DNA from: Amnibacterium setariae
GTDB lineage: Bacteria; Actinomycetota; Actinomycetes; Actinomycetales; Microbacteriaceae
Length of the DNA: 64,000 nucleotides
Assembly (NCBI RefSeq): GCF_003581425.1
Contig: NZ_QXTG01000002.1
Coordinates: 496,001 to 560,000, forward strand
Direction: 5' to 3'
This document shows, in pieces, positions 51,340 through 59,399 of the stretch. The notes beneath the pieces are model-generated. The model had not been told where the DNA came from. It ran no database searches and worked only from the letters and a program-made list of their open reading frames with translations. Position 1 is the first letter of the stretch. The number at the start of each line of letters is the position of its first letter. The position numbers were made by a program, and so were the translations under genes.

Positions 51340-52047
51340 TCAGTGGCCCATGCCGAGGCCGCCGTCGACCGGGATGACGGCGCCCGAGATGTAGGAGGCC
51401 TCGTCGGAGGCGAGCCACACGACGGCCTTCGCGACGTCGTCGCCGGAGCCGAACCGGCCCGCCGGGATCCGGCCGAGGTAGGCCTGCTGCTGGTCCTCGG
51501 GCAGCGCCGCCGTCATGTCCGACTCGATGAAGCCGGGCGCGACGACGTTCGCCGTGATCCCGCGGCCGCCGAGCTCGCGCGTCAGCGACCGGGCGAAGCC
51601 GATGAGCGCGGACTTCGAGGCGGCGTAGTTGATCTGCCCCGGGGAGCCGAGCATCCCGACGACGCTCGAGATGAGGACGACGCGGCCGAACCGCGCGCGC
51701 AGCATGCCCTTCGAGGCGCGCTTCACGACGCGGAAGGCGCCGCCGAGGTTCGTCGCGACGACGTCGTCGAAGTCCTGCTCGGACATGCGCAGCAGCAGCA
51801 CGTCCTTCGTGATGCCGGCGTTCGCCACGAGGACCTCGACCGGCCCGAGCTCGGCCTCGACGACGCGGAAGGCGGCGTCGATCGACGCCGCGTCCGTGAC
51901 GTCGGCCTGCACCGTGAGCACGCCCTCGGGTCCCGAGCCGTTCCGCGAGGTGATCGCGACGCGGTGGCCGGCGGCGGCGAAGGCGAGCGCGATCGCCCGG
52001 CCGATGCCGCGGTTGCCGCCGGTGACGAGGACGGTGCGCTGGGTCAA
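51340..52047 (-). CDS. fabG: 3-oxoacyl-[ACP] reductase (FabG-like SDR)
   Basis: 235 aa. LVTGGNRGIGRAIAL (NADP motif), VLVANAGITKDVLLLRM (typical FabG NNAG variant), catalytic SSVVGMLGSPGQINYAASKS and NVVAPGFIESDM, ending VIPVDGGLGMGH. In actinobacteria this group (MabA/FabG) reduces beta-ketoacyl-ACP in fatty acid synthesis. The start is a rare TTG at 52047, supported by AAGGAG eight bases upstream. Divergent from the DUF3099 gene. Confidence 0.9.
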   Translation of the reverse strand: MTQRTVLVTGGNRGIGRAIALAFAAAGHRVAITSRNGSGPEGVLTVQADVTDAASIDAAFRVVEAELGPVEVLVANAGITKDVLLLRMSEQDFDDVVATNLGGAFRVVKRASKGMLRARFGRVVLISSVVGMLGSPGQINYAASKSALIGFARSLTRELGGRGITANVVAPGFIESDMTAALPEDQQQAYLGRIPAGRFGSGDDVAKAVVWLASDEASYISGAVIPVDGGLGMGH

Positions 52048-52130
52048 GGGGGCGTCTCCTTCCGCGAGGACTCCGAGAGCCTAGTGATCCGGGCAGGAAG
52101 ACCCGGGGCCCGGCGTAGGTTGAACCCACT

Positions 52131-52415
52131 GTGACTCATGACGTCGTGCAGTCCGCAACTGCCCTCCCCGCCGCCCCGGTCGACGACCGCAAGCGGCGGA
52201 TGCGCGCCTACTCCACGGCCATGTCCATCCGCATGGCCTGCTTCATCCTCGTGTTCTTCGTGCCCGGCTGGTGGAAGCTCGTCTTCGGCCTCGGCGCGGT
52301 CGTCCTCCCCTACGTCGCCGTCGTGCTCGCGAACGCGGGCTCGCGCGGGGCCGTCCAGCCGCGGATGCCCGGCGTCGCGTCGCAGCTCGCGCTCGAGCAG
52401 CCCCGCCCGGAGTGA
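52131..52415 (+). CDS. DUF3099 family membrane protein
   Basis: 94 aa. Two TM helices form a hairpin: SIRMACFILVFFVPGWWKLV and FGLGAVVLPYVAVVLANAGS, preceded by a basic KRRMRAYSTAM stretch, as in DUF3099 proteins of actinobacteria. Function unknown. GTG start at 52131, with a possible -10 TAGGTT at 52116-52121. The TGA overlaps the GTG of the next gene (GTGA), so the two are coupled. The neighbours fabG and SURF1 are commonly found together with it. Confidence 0.85.
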   Translation: MTHDVVQSATALPAAPVDDRKRRMRAYSTAMSIRMACFILVFFVPGWWKLVFGLGAVVLPYVAVVLANAGSRGAVQPRMPGVASQLALEQPRPE

Positions 52416-52633
52416 CCGATCCGGCCGAGCGCCGGACCTGCTCCCGCGCCGGGTGCCGCCGCGTCGCCACGACGGCGATCGAGTGGCGCAACCCGCGCAT
52501 CCACACCGGCAAGCGGTTCAAGACCTGGCTGGCCTGCGAGGAGCACGTCCCGGTGCTGCGCGAGTTCCTGGCGGCCCGGGCGTTCCCCCTCGAGATCCGG
52601 CCCCTGACGCCGCCGACCGAACGGGTACGCTGA
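52412..52633 (+). CDS. Small zinc-finger protein of unknown function (73 aa)
   Basis: Starts MTDPAERRTCSRAGCRRVAT (GTG). CSRAGC and, after RNPRIHTGKRFKTWL, ACEEHV provide C-x4-C and C-x2-H that can hold one zinc. The WRNPRIHTGKRFKTWLACEE segment is the conserved core of short actinobacterial proteins that are sometimes mislabelled acetone carboxylase. Overlaps the DUF3099 stop by four bases and lies seven bases before SURF1, so it sits in one transcription unit with them. Role not known. Confidence 0.75.
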   Translation: MTDPAERRTCSRAGCRRVATTAIEWRNPRIHTGKRFKTWLACEEHVPVLREFLAARAFPLEIRPLTPPTERVR

Positions 52634-52640
52634 CCGCACA

Positions 52641-53507
52641 GTGGAGCAGCTCGGTCGGATCCTGCGCGCCCTGGTCTCCGACGGCCGGTGGCACCGCTAC
52701 CTCGCACTCGCGATCGCCTTCGCGGTGGGCTGCGGCCTGCTCTCGTGGTGGCAGTTCTCCCGCCGCGCCGACACGGCGGAGGCGAACGCGCTGATCACGG
52801 CGAACGCGTCGGCGGCGCCGGTCCCGCTCGAGCGCCTGCTGCCCTCCCGATCCGCGTACCGCCCGGACCTGCAGTGGCGCACGGTCGAGGTCGAGGGCGA
52901 GTACCTCGTCGACCGCCAGCTGCTCGTGCGCAACCGGGTGAACCCGGACGGGAACCCCGGCTTCGAGGTGCTGACGCCGTTCCGCCTCGCCGACGGCTCG
53001 GTGTTCGTGCTCGACCGCGGCTGGGTGTCGATCGGCAGGAAGCAGGACCGGCCGGACTCGGTGCCGGCGCCGCCGTCGGGCACGGTCGCCGTGGAGGCGC
53101 GGCTGCAGAGCGACGAGGGGCCGCTCGCCGGCCGCACGGCGCCGACCGGCGAGATCCCGTCGATCGACCTGAAGGCGGTCGCGGCGGACGTCGGGGCGCC
53201 GACGTTCACCGGCGCCTACGGCCAGGTCCGGTCCGAGTCCCCCGCGGCGCCCGCGGGAACGCCGGAGCGGATCGAGCCCCAGTCCGCGGACACCGGCGTC
53301 GACGAGGGCACGCACCTCTCCTACGCGATCCAGTGGATCCTGTTCGCGCTGCTCGGCTTCGGGGCGCTCGGCTGGTCGATCCGCCGGGACCTGCTCGACG
53401 CGGGCGACGAGGTCGTCATCGCGGCGGAGGAGCGCGCCGTGGCGCGCCGGGCGAAGCGCGCCCCCTCCGACGAGGCCGTCGAGGACGAGCTCACCGACGT
53501 CCGCTGA
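52641..53507 (+). CDS. SURF1 family cytochrome oxidase biogenesis protein
   Basis: 288 aa. Two TM helices enclose an extracytoplasmic domain: TM1 YLALAIAFAVGCGLLSWWQF, then the SURF1 signatures WRTVEVEGEYL and VLVRN-like LLVRNRVNPDGNPGFEVLTP, VLDRGWV, and TM2 LSYAIQWILFALLGFGALGW. It helps assemble the aa3-type oxidase, consistent with ctaA/ctaB in the same window. The basic/acidic C-terminal tail is cytosolic. GTG start at 52641. Confidence 0.92.
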   Translation: MEQLGRILRALVSDGRWHRYLALAIAFAVGCGLLSWWQFSRRADTAEANALITANASAAPVPLERLLPSRSAYRPDLQWRTVEVEGEYLVDRQLLVRNRVNPDGNPGFEVLTPFRLADGSVFVLDRGWVSIGRKQDRPDSVPAPPSGTVAVEARLQSDEGPLAGRTAPTGEIPSIDLKAVAADVGAPTFTGAYGQVRSESPAAPAGTPERIEPQSADTGVDEGTHLSYAIQWILFALLGFGALGWSIRRDLLDAGDEVVIAAEERAVARRAKRAPSDEAVEDELTDVR

Positions 53508-53511
53508 CCTC

Positions 53512-53610
53512 GCGGATCCGCAGAACCGTCGCGGTTCCGCAGAATCCGCCCGACACGCCGCGGCGCGCGGGGTCGAACCCGGCGTGTCGGCCCGGAACTG
53601 CGGATCCGCG
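53512..53610. repeat. ~98-bp palindromic repeat element, copy B
   Basis: Tandem arms GCGGATCCGCAGAAC (53512) and GCGGTTCCGCAGAAT (53531) again 19 bases apart, inner 11-bp stem CCGACACGCCG (53550-53560) with CGGCGTGTCGG (53580-53590), then right arm GGAACTGCGGATCCGCG (53594-53610). Its right third matches copy A closely. Between convergent SURF1 and ABC-F genes. Confidence 0.8.
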
Positions 53611-53621
53611 GAGCGGCCCGG

Positions 53622-55220
53622 TCAGCTGACGCTGATCAGCTCCGCGTACTCGGGCGTCCAGAGGTCCTCCGTGCCGTCCGGCATGATCAGCACCCGCTCC
53701 GGGTTCAGCGCCTCGACCGCGCCCTCGTCGTGGCTGACGAGCACCACGGCGCCGGTGTAGTTCGCGAGCGCGCCGAGGATCTCCTCGCGGCTGGCCGGGT
53801 CGAGGTTGTTCGTCGGCTCGTCGAGCAGCAGCACGTTCGCCGCGGAGACGACGAGCATCGCGAGCGCGAGGCGCGTCTTCTCGCCGCCGGAGAGCACGCC
53901 CGCGGGCTTGTCGCCGTCGTCGCCCGTGAAGAGGAACGAGCCGAGCACGCGGCGCGCCTCGGTCGCCGTGAGGTTCGGCGCGGCCGACACCATGTTCTCG
54001 AGCACGGTGCGCTTGACGTCGATCGTCTCGTGCTCCTGCGCGTAGTACCCGATGCGCAGCCCGTAGCCGGGCTCGAGCTGCCCGGTGTCCGGCTGGTCGA
54101 CGCCCGCGAGGATGCGCAGCAGCGTCGTCTTGCCGGCGCCGTTCAGGCCGAGGATGACGACCTTCGAGCCGCGGTCGATCGCGAGGTCGACGGCGGAGAA
54201 GATCTCGAGCGAGCCGTAGGACTTCGACAGGTCCGAGGCCATGAGCGGCGTCTTGCCGGAGGGCGCCGGGTCCGGGAAGCGGAGCTTGGCGACGCGCTCG
54301 ACCTGGCGGACCTCCTCGAGCCCGGACAGCAGGCGCTCCGCGCGACGGACCATGTTCTGCGCGGCGACCGCCTTCGTCGCCTTCGCGCCCATCTTCGCGG
54401 CCTGCAGCTGCAGCGCGGACGCCTTCTTCTCGGCGTTCTGCCGCTCGCGCTTGCGGCGCTGCTCGTCGGTCTCCCGCTGCTTCAGGTACTGCTTCCAGCC
54501 CATGTTGTAGACGTCGAGGACCTGGCGGTTCGCGTCGAGGTAGAAGACGCGGTTCACGACGTCGCCGACGAGGTCGACGTCGTGGCTGATCACGATCGCG
54601 CCGCCCTTGTAGGTCTTCAGGAACTCGCGCAGCCAGATGATCGAGTCGGCGTCGAGGTGGTTCGTCGGCTCGTCGAGGATCAGCGTGTCCGCGTCGCTGA
54701 AGAGGATGCGGGCCAGCTCGATGCGGCGGCGCTGGCCGCCGGAGAGGGTCTTCAGCGGCTGGTCGAGGATGCGGTCCGGCAGCGCGAGGTTGGAGGAGAT
54801 GGAGGCGGCCTCGGCCTCGGCCGCGTAGCCGCCCTTCGCCGTGAACTCCTCCTCGAGCCGGGCGTAGCGGTTGATCGCCTTCTCGGCGACCTTCGGGTCG
54901 GTCGAGCCCATGCGCTCGGTCGCCTCCGCCATCTGCAGCTGCAGCGTGCCGAGGCCGCGCGCGTCGAGGATCCGGGTGCGGGCGAGCTGCTCGGGGTCGC
55001 CGGCGCGCGGGTCCTGCGGCAGGTACCCGAGCTCGCCGGAGCGCTCCACGCGGCCGTCGGCGGGCTGGAGGTCGCCGGCGAGCACCTTGGTCAGCGTCGT
55101 CTTGCCCGCCCCGTTGCGCCCGACGAGGCCGACCTTGTCGCCGTTCGAGACGCGGAACTCGACGTCCGCCATCAGCCGGCGAGCGCCGACGGTGATCTCG
55201 AGGCCGTGCACGGCGAGCAT
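53622..55220 (-). CDS. ABC-F family ATPase
   Basis: 532 aa, two ATPase domains in one chain: Walker A GRNGAGKTTLTKVLAG and GLNGAGKTTLLRILAG, signatures LSGGQRRRIELARIL and LSGGEKTRLALAML, Walker B ILDEPTNHLD and LLDEPTNNLD. The linker (P-site tether) is rich in Lys/Gln/Ala (RKRERQNAEKKASALQLQ). No TM helix, so it acts on ribosomes like EttA/Uup-type translation factors; drug resistance cannot be claimed. The ATG has AAGGAG seven bases upstream. The -10 at 55320-55325 gives a leader of about 90 bases. Confidence 0.93.
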   Translation of the reverse strand: MLAVHGLEITVGARRLMADVEFRVSNGDKVGLVGRNGAGKTTLTKVLAGDLQPADGRVERSGELGYLPQDPRAGDPEQLARTRILDARGLGTLQLQMAEATERMGSTDPKVAEKAINRYARLEEEFTAKGGYAAEAEAASISSNLALPDRILDQPLKTLSGGQRRRIELARILFSDADTLILDEPTNHLDADSIIWLREFLKTYKGGAIVISHDVDLVGDVVNRVFYLDANRQVLDVYNMGWKQYLKQRETDEQRRKRERQNAEKKASALQLQAAKMGAKATKAVAAQNMVRRAERLLSGLEEVRQVERVAKLRFPDPAPSGKTPLMASDLSKSYGSLEIFSAVDLAIDRGSKVVILGLNGAGKTTLLRILAGVDQPDTGQLEPGYGLRIGYYAQEHETIDVKRTVLENMVSAAPNLTATEARRVLGSFLFTGDDGDKPAGVLSGGEKTRLALAMLVVSAANVLLLDEPTNNLDPASREEILGALANYTGAVVLVSHDEGAVEALNPERVLIMPDGTEDLWTPEYAELISVS

Positions 55221-55318
55221 GACGGGCTCCTTGCATGAGGGTCGAGTTGGACGACATCGACGGCGATCGGGCCCGTCGCTTGTGCAGGAGGCACAGAACC
55301 GCGATCCGGGCAGCGCTC

Positions 55319-55325
55319 TAGTGTA
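55319..55325. promoter_or_regulatory. Overlapping divergent -10 elements (ABC-F / bioY)
   Basis: TAGTGT on the plus strand (55319-55324) and TACACT on the minus strand (55320-55325) share the same bases, so polymerases for the two genes compete. Confidence 0.5.
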
Positions 55326-55368
55326 GTTCGCGGCCGGTCCGTCCCCGGTCCTCGTCAAGGAGCCGCAC

Positions 55369-55968
55369 GTGTCGCTGTCCCTCGCCCCGTCCCGTCCGGT
55401 CCTCGCGGACCGCGTCCTGCCGAAGTCGCTGGCGACGGACGCGGCGCTGGTCGTCGGCGGCGCCGCGCTCACCGCGCTGCTGGCGCAGGTCGAGATCCCG
55501 CTCTGGCCCGTGCCGATCACCGGGCAGACCCTCGCCGTCCTGCTCGTCGGCGCCTCGCTCGGCGCCGCGCGCGGCGCGATCGCCATGGTGCTCTACGCCC
55601 TGGTCGGCGCCCTCGGGGCCCCGGTCTTCTCGGACTGGTCGGGCGGCGCGGGCGTGCTGCTCGGCGCGACCGGCGGCTACATCGTCGGCTTCGTGCTCGC
55701 CGCCGCGTTCACGGGCTGGCTGGCGCAGCGCCGCTGGGAGCGCGGCCTGCTGCGCGGGCTCCTCGCGTTCGTCGCCGGCTCCGGCGTCGTCTTCCTCGTC
55801 GGCCTGCCGTGGCTGAAGATCGCGCTCGGCCTGACCTGGGCGCAGACGCTCCAGGGCGGCCTCTACCCCTTCGTCGTCGGCGGCGTCGTGAAGGCCGTGG
55901 TCGCGGCGCTCGTGCTCCGCACCGCCTGGGCGTTCGTCGACCGCGCGGACGCCGCGAAGGGCCGCTGA
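55369..55968 (+). CDS. bioY: Biotin transporter BioY (ECF S component)
   Basis: 199 aa, six TM helices. BioY marks: EIPLWPVPITGQTLAVLLVG, ALVGALGAPVFSDWSGGAGV and LLGATGGYIVGFVLAA. Binds biotin for uptake; works alone or with ECF energising ATPase/T components, which are not nearby. GTG start with AAGGAG six bases upstream. No BirA/BioQ operator recognised. Followed by a strong terminator shared with the MocR gene. Confidence 0.94.
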   Translation: MSLSLAPSRPVLADRVLPKSLATDAALVVGGAALTALLAQVEIPLWPVPITGQTLAVLLVGASLGAARGAIAMVLYALVGALGAPVFSDWSGGAGVLLGATGGYIVGFVLAAAFTGWLAQRRWERGLLRGLLAFVAGSGVVFLVGLPWLKIALGLTWAQTLQGGLYPFVVGGVVKAVVAALVLRTAWAFVDRADAAKGR

Positions 55969-55988
55969 CCCCGCGCCGCCCTGCAGCC

Positions 55989-56022
55989 GAAGGGCCGCCT
56001 CCCGGTCGGGAGGCGGCCCTTC
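55989..56022. terminator. Perfect 15-bp hairpin, bidirectional terminator
   Basis: GAAGGGCCGCCTCCC (55989-56003), 4-base loop, exact complement (56008-56022), between convergent bioY and the MocR gene. Confidence 0.9.
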
Positions 56023-56027
56023 GCGCG

Positions 56028-57455
56028 TCACAGCACCGGGGCGAACGCCTCCGGCACGTGCAGGCCCGCGGCGGTGCGGCGCCACGCCTCCGCGAGCAGG
56101 CCGACGGCGGCGGCCGTCGCCGCGGGCGCGCCGCCGATCGGGATCCGCAGGTTGCGCTCGAACGCGCCGTCGACCCCGAAGCGGGGCCCGGCGACGATCC
56201 GCACCCCGACGGCAGCGGCGGCGGGCACGAGCAGGGAGCTGCGCGCTTCCGGCAGCCCGGCCCAGATCGACAGCCCGCCGGACGGGACCGGCACGCGCCA
56301 GTCCGGGAGGTCCGCGCGGAGCCGGTCGAGCACGGCGGCGCGGGTCGCCCGGAGCTGCACGGCGCGGTCGGCGAGCACCCGCTGCACGTCGGGCAGGAGC
56401 GCGGCGACGACGAGCTGGTCGAGCACGGGCGTGCCGAGGTCGCGCGCGGGTCGCGCCGCCGCGATCGCGGCCACCGTCCTCGGGTCGGCGCGGACCCAGC
56501 CGATCCGGAGCCCGTGCCAGACCGTCTTGTTGACCGACCCGACGGTCACCACGCGCGCGCCCGTACCGACGGCGAGCGCGGCGAACGGCGGGTGCGGCGC
56601 CGCCGGGTCGATCGCGAGCTCCGCGCTCGTCTCGTCGACGATCAGGACGGTGCCGGCCGCACCGGCCGCCCGCAGGATGCGGCGCCGCTCCTCCTCGTCG
56701 AGCGATGAGCCCGTCGGGTTGTGGAAGTCGGGCATCAGGTACGCGAACTCGGGACGGGTGCGGGCGAGCACGCGCTCCCACTCGGCGACGTCCGGCCGCG
56801 CGTCCGGCATCGCGAGCGGCACGGTCCGGGCGCCCGCGGCCCGGAAGGCGTCGAGGGCGTGCGGGTAGCTCGGGACGTCGACCACCACGCGATCGGCGCG
56901 GTGGAGCAGGGCGTGCAGCACGAGCCCGATGCCGTGCTGGGCGCCGTTCGTCACGAGCACGTGGTCCGGCCCCGTCGGCAGGCCGCGGTCCGTGTAGCGC
57001 GCTGCGAGGCCCTCCCGGAGCTCCGTGAGGCCCGCGTAGTCGAGCGTCGCGGCGTCCAGCACCTCCGGGAGCCGGGCCGCGGCGACCGCGACGTACTCCG
57101 GCAGCGCGGGCCAGGCGGGCGGGATCGCCTTCGAGAGGTCGGCGACCGCGGGAGCCCCGCCGCCCGGATCGCCGGGCGCGGCACCGAGGGCGAGCGCGCT
57201 GCCGGACCCCTGCAGGCTCACGAGCCGTCCGCGGTCGCGGAGGAGGCCGTAGGCCGCGGTGACGGTCGTCCGGCTGACCCCGAGCTCGGCGGCGAGCACG
57301 CGTTCGGCGGGCAGCCGCCGGCCGGCGGAGAGCCGGCCGTCCTCGAGGAGCACGCCGATGCGCTCGGCGAGCGCCCGCGCGGAGGTCCCGTCGCTGCGCC
57401 AGCCGGTGAGCAGCCGGGCGAGCTGCGGCGCGGAAGGACCCGGCGGAGGCGTCAT
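56028..57455 (-). CDS. MocR-type regulator (GntR winged helix plus aminotransferase fold), YczR-like
   Basis: 475 aa from the ATG at 57455. Winged helix about 25-95: ALAERIGVLLEDGRLSAGRR, LPAERVLAAELGVSRTTVTA. The aminotransferase-like domain follows with MPDFHNPTG, IVDETSAE and the PLP lysine in TVGSVNKTVWHGLRIGWV. MocR regulators bind PLP and control divergent genes; the divergent partner here is yczE, the established YczR target in other actinobacteria. The promoter between them is nearly palindromic (57455-57520). Confidence 0.9.
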   Translation of the reverse strand: MTPPPGPSAPQLARLLTGWRSDGTSARALAERIGVLLEDGRLSAGRRLPAERVLAAELGVSRTTVTAAYGLLRDRGRLVSLQGSGSALALGAAPGDPGGGAPAVADLSKAIPPAWPALPEYVAVAAARLPEVLDAATLDYAGLTELREGLAARYTDRGLPTGPDHVLVTNGAQHGIGLVLHALLHRADRVVVDVPSYPHALDAFRAAGARTVPLAMPDARPDVAEWERVLARTRPEFAYLMPDFHNPTGSSLDEEERRRILRAAGAAGTVLIVDETSAELAIDPAAPHPPFAALAVGTGARVVTVGSVNKTVWHGLRIGWVRADPRTVAAIAAARPARDLGTPVLDQLVVAALLPDVQRVLADRAVQLRATRAAVLDRLRADLPDWRVPVPSGGLSIWAGLPEARSSLLVPAAAAVGVRIVAGPRFGVDGAFERNLRIPIGGAPAATAAAVGLLAEAWRRTAAGLHVPEAFAPVL

Positions 57456-57520
57456 GCCGACCACTTTCCTCCGATTGGCCCGCGCCCGCGCGGGCCGATC
57501 GCGCTGAAGTGGCCCGCATG
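57455..57520. promoter_or_regulatory. Near-palindromic divergent promoter of MocR gene and yczE
   Basis: Each start ATG is preceded, on its own strand, by AAGTGG five bases away (minus 57461-57466, plus 57507-57512) and further out by CGAT-N-GGCCCGCG. About 24 of 32 positions match when the two halves are compared. It probably is a MocR dimer or tetramer site. Confidence 0.65.
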
Positions 57521-58153
57521 ACGCTCGATCCGGCGCTCGGCGCGCCGTCCGCGAGGCGACCCGGGCTGCTGCTCCGCAGCGGCCGCCTGGTCGTCGGCCT
57601 GCTCCTCTACGGCGCCTCCATCGCCGTGATCCTGCGGGCGCAGCTCGGCGTCGGCCCGTGGGACGTCCTCGCGCAGGGGCTCGCCCGTGTGACGGGCGTG
57701 CCGTTCGGCCTCGTGACGAACGGGATCGGCGCGCTCCTCCTGCTGCTCTGGATCCCGCTCCGGCAGCGGCCGGGCGTCGGCACCCTGCTGAACGTGCTGC
57801 TGGTCGGCACGGCGGCGCAGGCGGTGCTCGACCTGACGACCCCGCCGGACGGACTCCTGCTGCGGATCGGCCTGCTCGTCGGCGGGATGGTGCTGCTCGC
57901 CGTCGCGACCGCGGTCTACGTCGGCGCGGAACTCGGGGCCGGACCGCGCGACGGCCTCATGCTCGGCCTGCACCGCCGGCTGGGCTGGCCGGTGTGGGTC
58001 GCGCGCGGCGTCGTGGAGGGCTCGGCGCTCCTCGCGGGCTGGCTCCTCGGCGGGAACGTCGGCATCGGCACCGTCGTCTTCGCGCTCGGCATCGGCCCGC
58101 TCTGCGGCGTCGCGATCCGCCTCCTGGCCCCGTCCCAGCTCCGCGCCCACTGA
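57518..58153 (+). CDS. yczE: YczE/YyaS/YitT-family membrane protein
   Basis: 211 aa with about five TM helices: GRLVVGLLLYGASIAVILRA, LGVGPWDVLAQGLARVTGVP (the family's GxGPWDV motif), GIGALLLLLWIPLRQRPGVG and ELGAGPRDGLMLGLHRRLG. Transport or scaffold role unknown. A GTG at 57509 in the same frame would add three residues, but it would overlap the AAGTGG operator. Divergent partner of the MocR regulator. Confidence 0.85.
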   Translation: MTLDPALGAPSARRPGLLLRSGRLVVGLLLYGASIAVILRAQLGVGPWDVLAQGLARVTGVPFGLVTNGIGALLLLLWIPLRQRPGVGTLLNVLLVGTAAQAVLDLTTPPDGLLLRIGLLVGGMVLLAVATAVYVGAELGAGPRDGLMLGLHRRLGWPVWVARGVVEGSALLAGWLLGGNVGIGTVVFALGIGPLCGVAIRLLAPSQLRAH

Positions 58154-58231
58154 GGGCGGGGGCGGGCTCGGCGTGGTCTCGGCACGGGCGCGGAGCGCCC
58201 GACTCGACCACCGTCGCTTCGCACGAACGGT

Positions 58232-58267
58232 GAAGGGCCGCCCCGCGCAGTGCGGAGCGACCCTTTC
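58232..58267 (-). terminator. Terminator after the suf operon
   Basis: GAAGGGCCGCCCCGC (58232-58246) pairs with GCGGAGCGACCCTTTC (58252-58267). The two non-Watson-Crick positions become G-U pairs in the minus-strand transcript, so it acts mainly on the suf side. Confidence 0.65.
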
Positions 58268-58279
58268 AAGGTCTCCAGC

Positions 58280-58609
58280 TCAGATCTGGAAGCCGATGGC
58301 CCGCATCATGTCCTTGCCGTCGTCGGTCATGCGCTCCGGGCCCCAGGGCGGCATCCACACCCAGTTGATCCGGAAGCGCTCGACGTGGCCGTCGAGGGCC
58401 TGGGCGGTCTCGTCCTCGATCACGTCGGTGAGCGGGCAGCCGGCCGACGTCAGGGTCATGTTGATGACGAGGGCGTCGTTCTCGTCGTCCCAGCCGAGGT
58501 CGTAGATCAGGCCGAGGTCGACGACGTTGACCCCGAGCTCGGGGTCGACGACGTCCTTCAGCGCCTCGGAGATCTCGTCGAAGCGCTCGGCGGCGAGCGG
58601 GGTGGCCAT
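58280..58609 (-). CDS. MIP18/DUF59 (SufT-like) Fe-S assembly factor
   Basis: 109 aa. LKDVVDPELGVNVVDLGLIY is the DPELGxNVVDLGL signature, followed by MTLTSAGCPLTDVIEDE with the conserved Cys, and WVWMPPWGPERMTDDGK. The family (PaaD/SufT/MIP18) matures Fe-S proteins. Last gene of the operon; its ATG overlaps the sufC stop (ATGA). Confidence 0.92.
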   Translation of the reverse strand: MATPLAAERFDEISEALKDVVDPELGVNVVDLGLIYDLGWDDENDALVINMTLTSAGCPLTDVIEDETAQALDGHVERFRINWVWMPPWGPERMTDDGKDMMRAIGFQI

Positions 58610-59376
58610 CAGGACGCGGCCGCCGCGGCGGAGACGTAGCGGTCGTAGCCCTCGTCCTCGAGGCGGTCGGCGAGCTCGGGCCCGCCCTCCTCGGCGACGC
58701 GGCCCGCGACGAACACGTGCACGAAGTCCGGCTTGATGTAGCGCAGGATCCGCGTGTAGTGCGTGATGAGCAGCACGCCGAGCCCGGTGGCGTCCTTGGC
58801 GCGGTTGACGCCCTCGGACACGATCTTCAGCGCGTCCACGTCGAGGCCGGAGTCGGTCTCGTCGAGCACGGCGAACCTCGGCTTCAGCAGCTCGAGCTGG
58901 AGGATCTCGTGGCGCTTCTTCTCGCCGCCCGAGAAGCCCTCGTTGACGTTGCGCTCGGCGAAGGCGCTGTCCATGCGGAGGTTGTCCATGGACTGGCGGA
59001 CGTCCTTCACCCAGCCGCGGATCGCGGGCGACTTGCCGTCGATCGCGGTCTTCGCGGTGCGGAGGAAGTTCGAGACGGTGACGCCGGGGATCTCGACCGG
59101 GTACTGCATGGCGAGGAAGAGGCCGGCGCGGGCGCGCTCGTCGACGCTCATGGCGAGGACGTCCTCGCCGTCGAGCGTGATCGAGCCGGAGTCGACGTTG
59201 TACCGGGGGTGGCCGGCGATCGTGTAGGCGAGCGTGGACTTGCCGGAGCCGTTCGGGCCCATCACGGCGTGGGTCTCGCCCTCGTTGATCGTGAGGTCGA
59301 CGCCGCGGAGGATCGGCTTGGTGCCCTGGTCGGTCTCGATGGAGACGTGGAGGTCGCGGATCGCGAGGGTGGACAT
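58609..59376 (-). CDS. sufC: SufC, Fe-S assembly ATPase
   Basis: 255 aa ABC-type ATPase: Walker A GPNGSGKSTLAYTI, signature FSGGEKKRHEILQLE (the SufC form), Walker B LDETDSGLDVDAL, switch His in LLITHYTRIL. Binds SufB-SufD and drives scaffold rearrangement. Sits between the Rieske gene (23 bases upstream) and the DUF59 gene. Confidence 0.96.
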   Translation of the reverse strand: MSTLAIRDLHVSIETDQGTKPILRGVDLTINEGETHAVMGPNGSGKSTLAYTIAGHPRYNVDSGSITLDGEDVLAMSVDERARAGLFLAMQYPVEIPGVTVSNFLRTAKTAIDGKSPAIRGWVKDVRQSMDNLRMDSAFAERNVNEGFSGGEKKRHEILQLELLKPRFAVLDETDSGLDVDALKIVSEGVNRAKDATGLGVLLITHYTRILRYIKPDFVHVFVAGRVAEEGGPELADRLEDEGYDRYVSAAAAAS

Positions 59377-59399
59377 GCGGTTCCTTCTGGTCGCCGCCG

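Noticed and set aside
53622-55220. Antibiotic resistance ABC-F
   Set aside because: Linker and motifs do not allow assignment to a resistance subgroup; housekeeping translation factors have the same domain plan.
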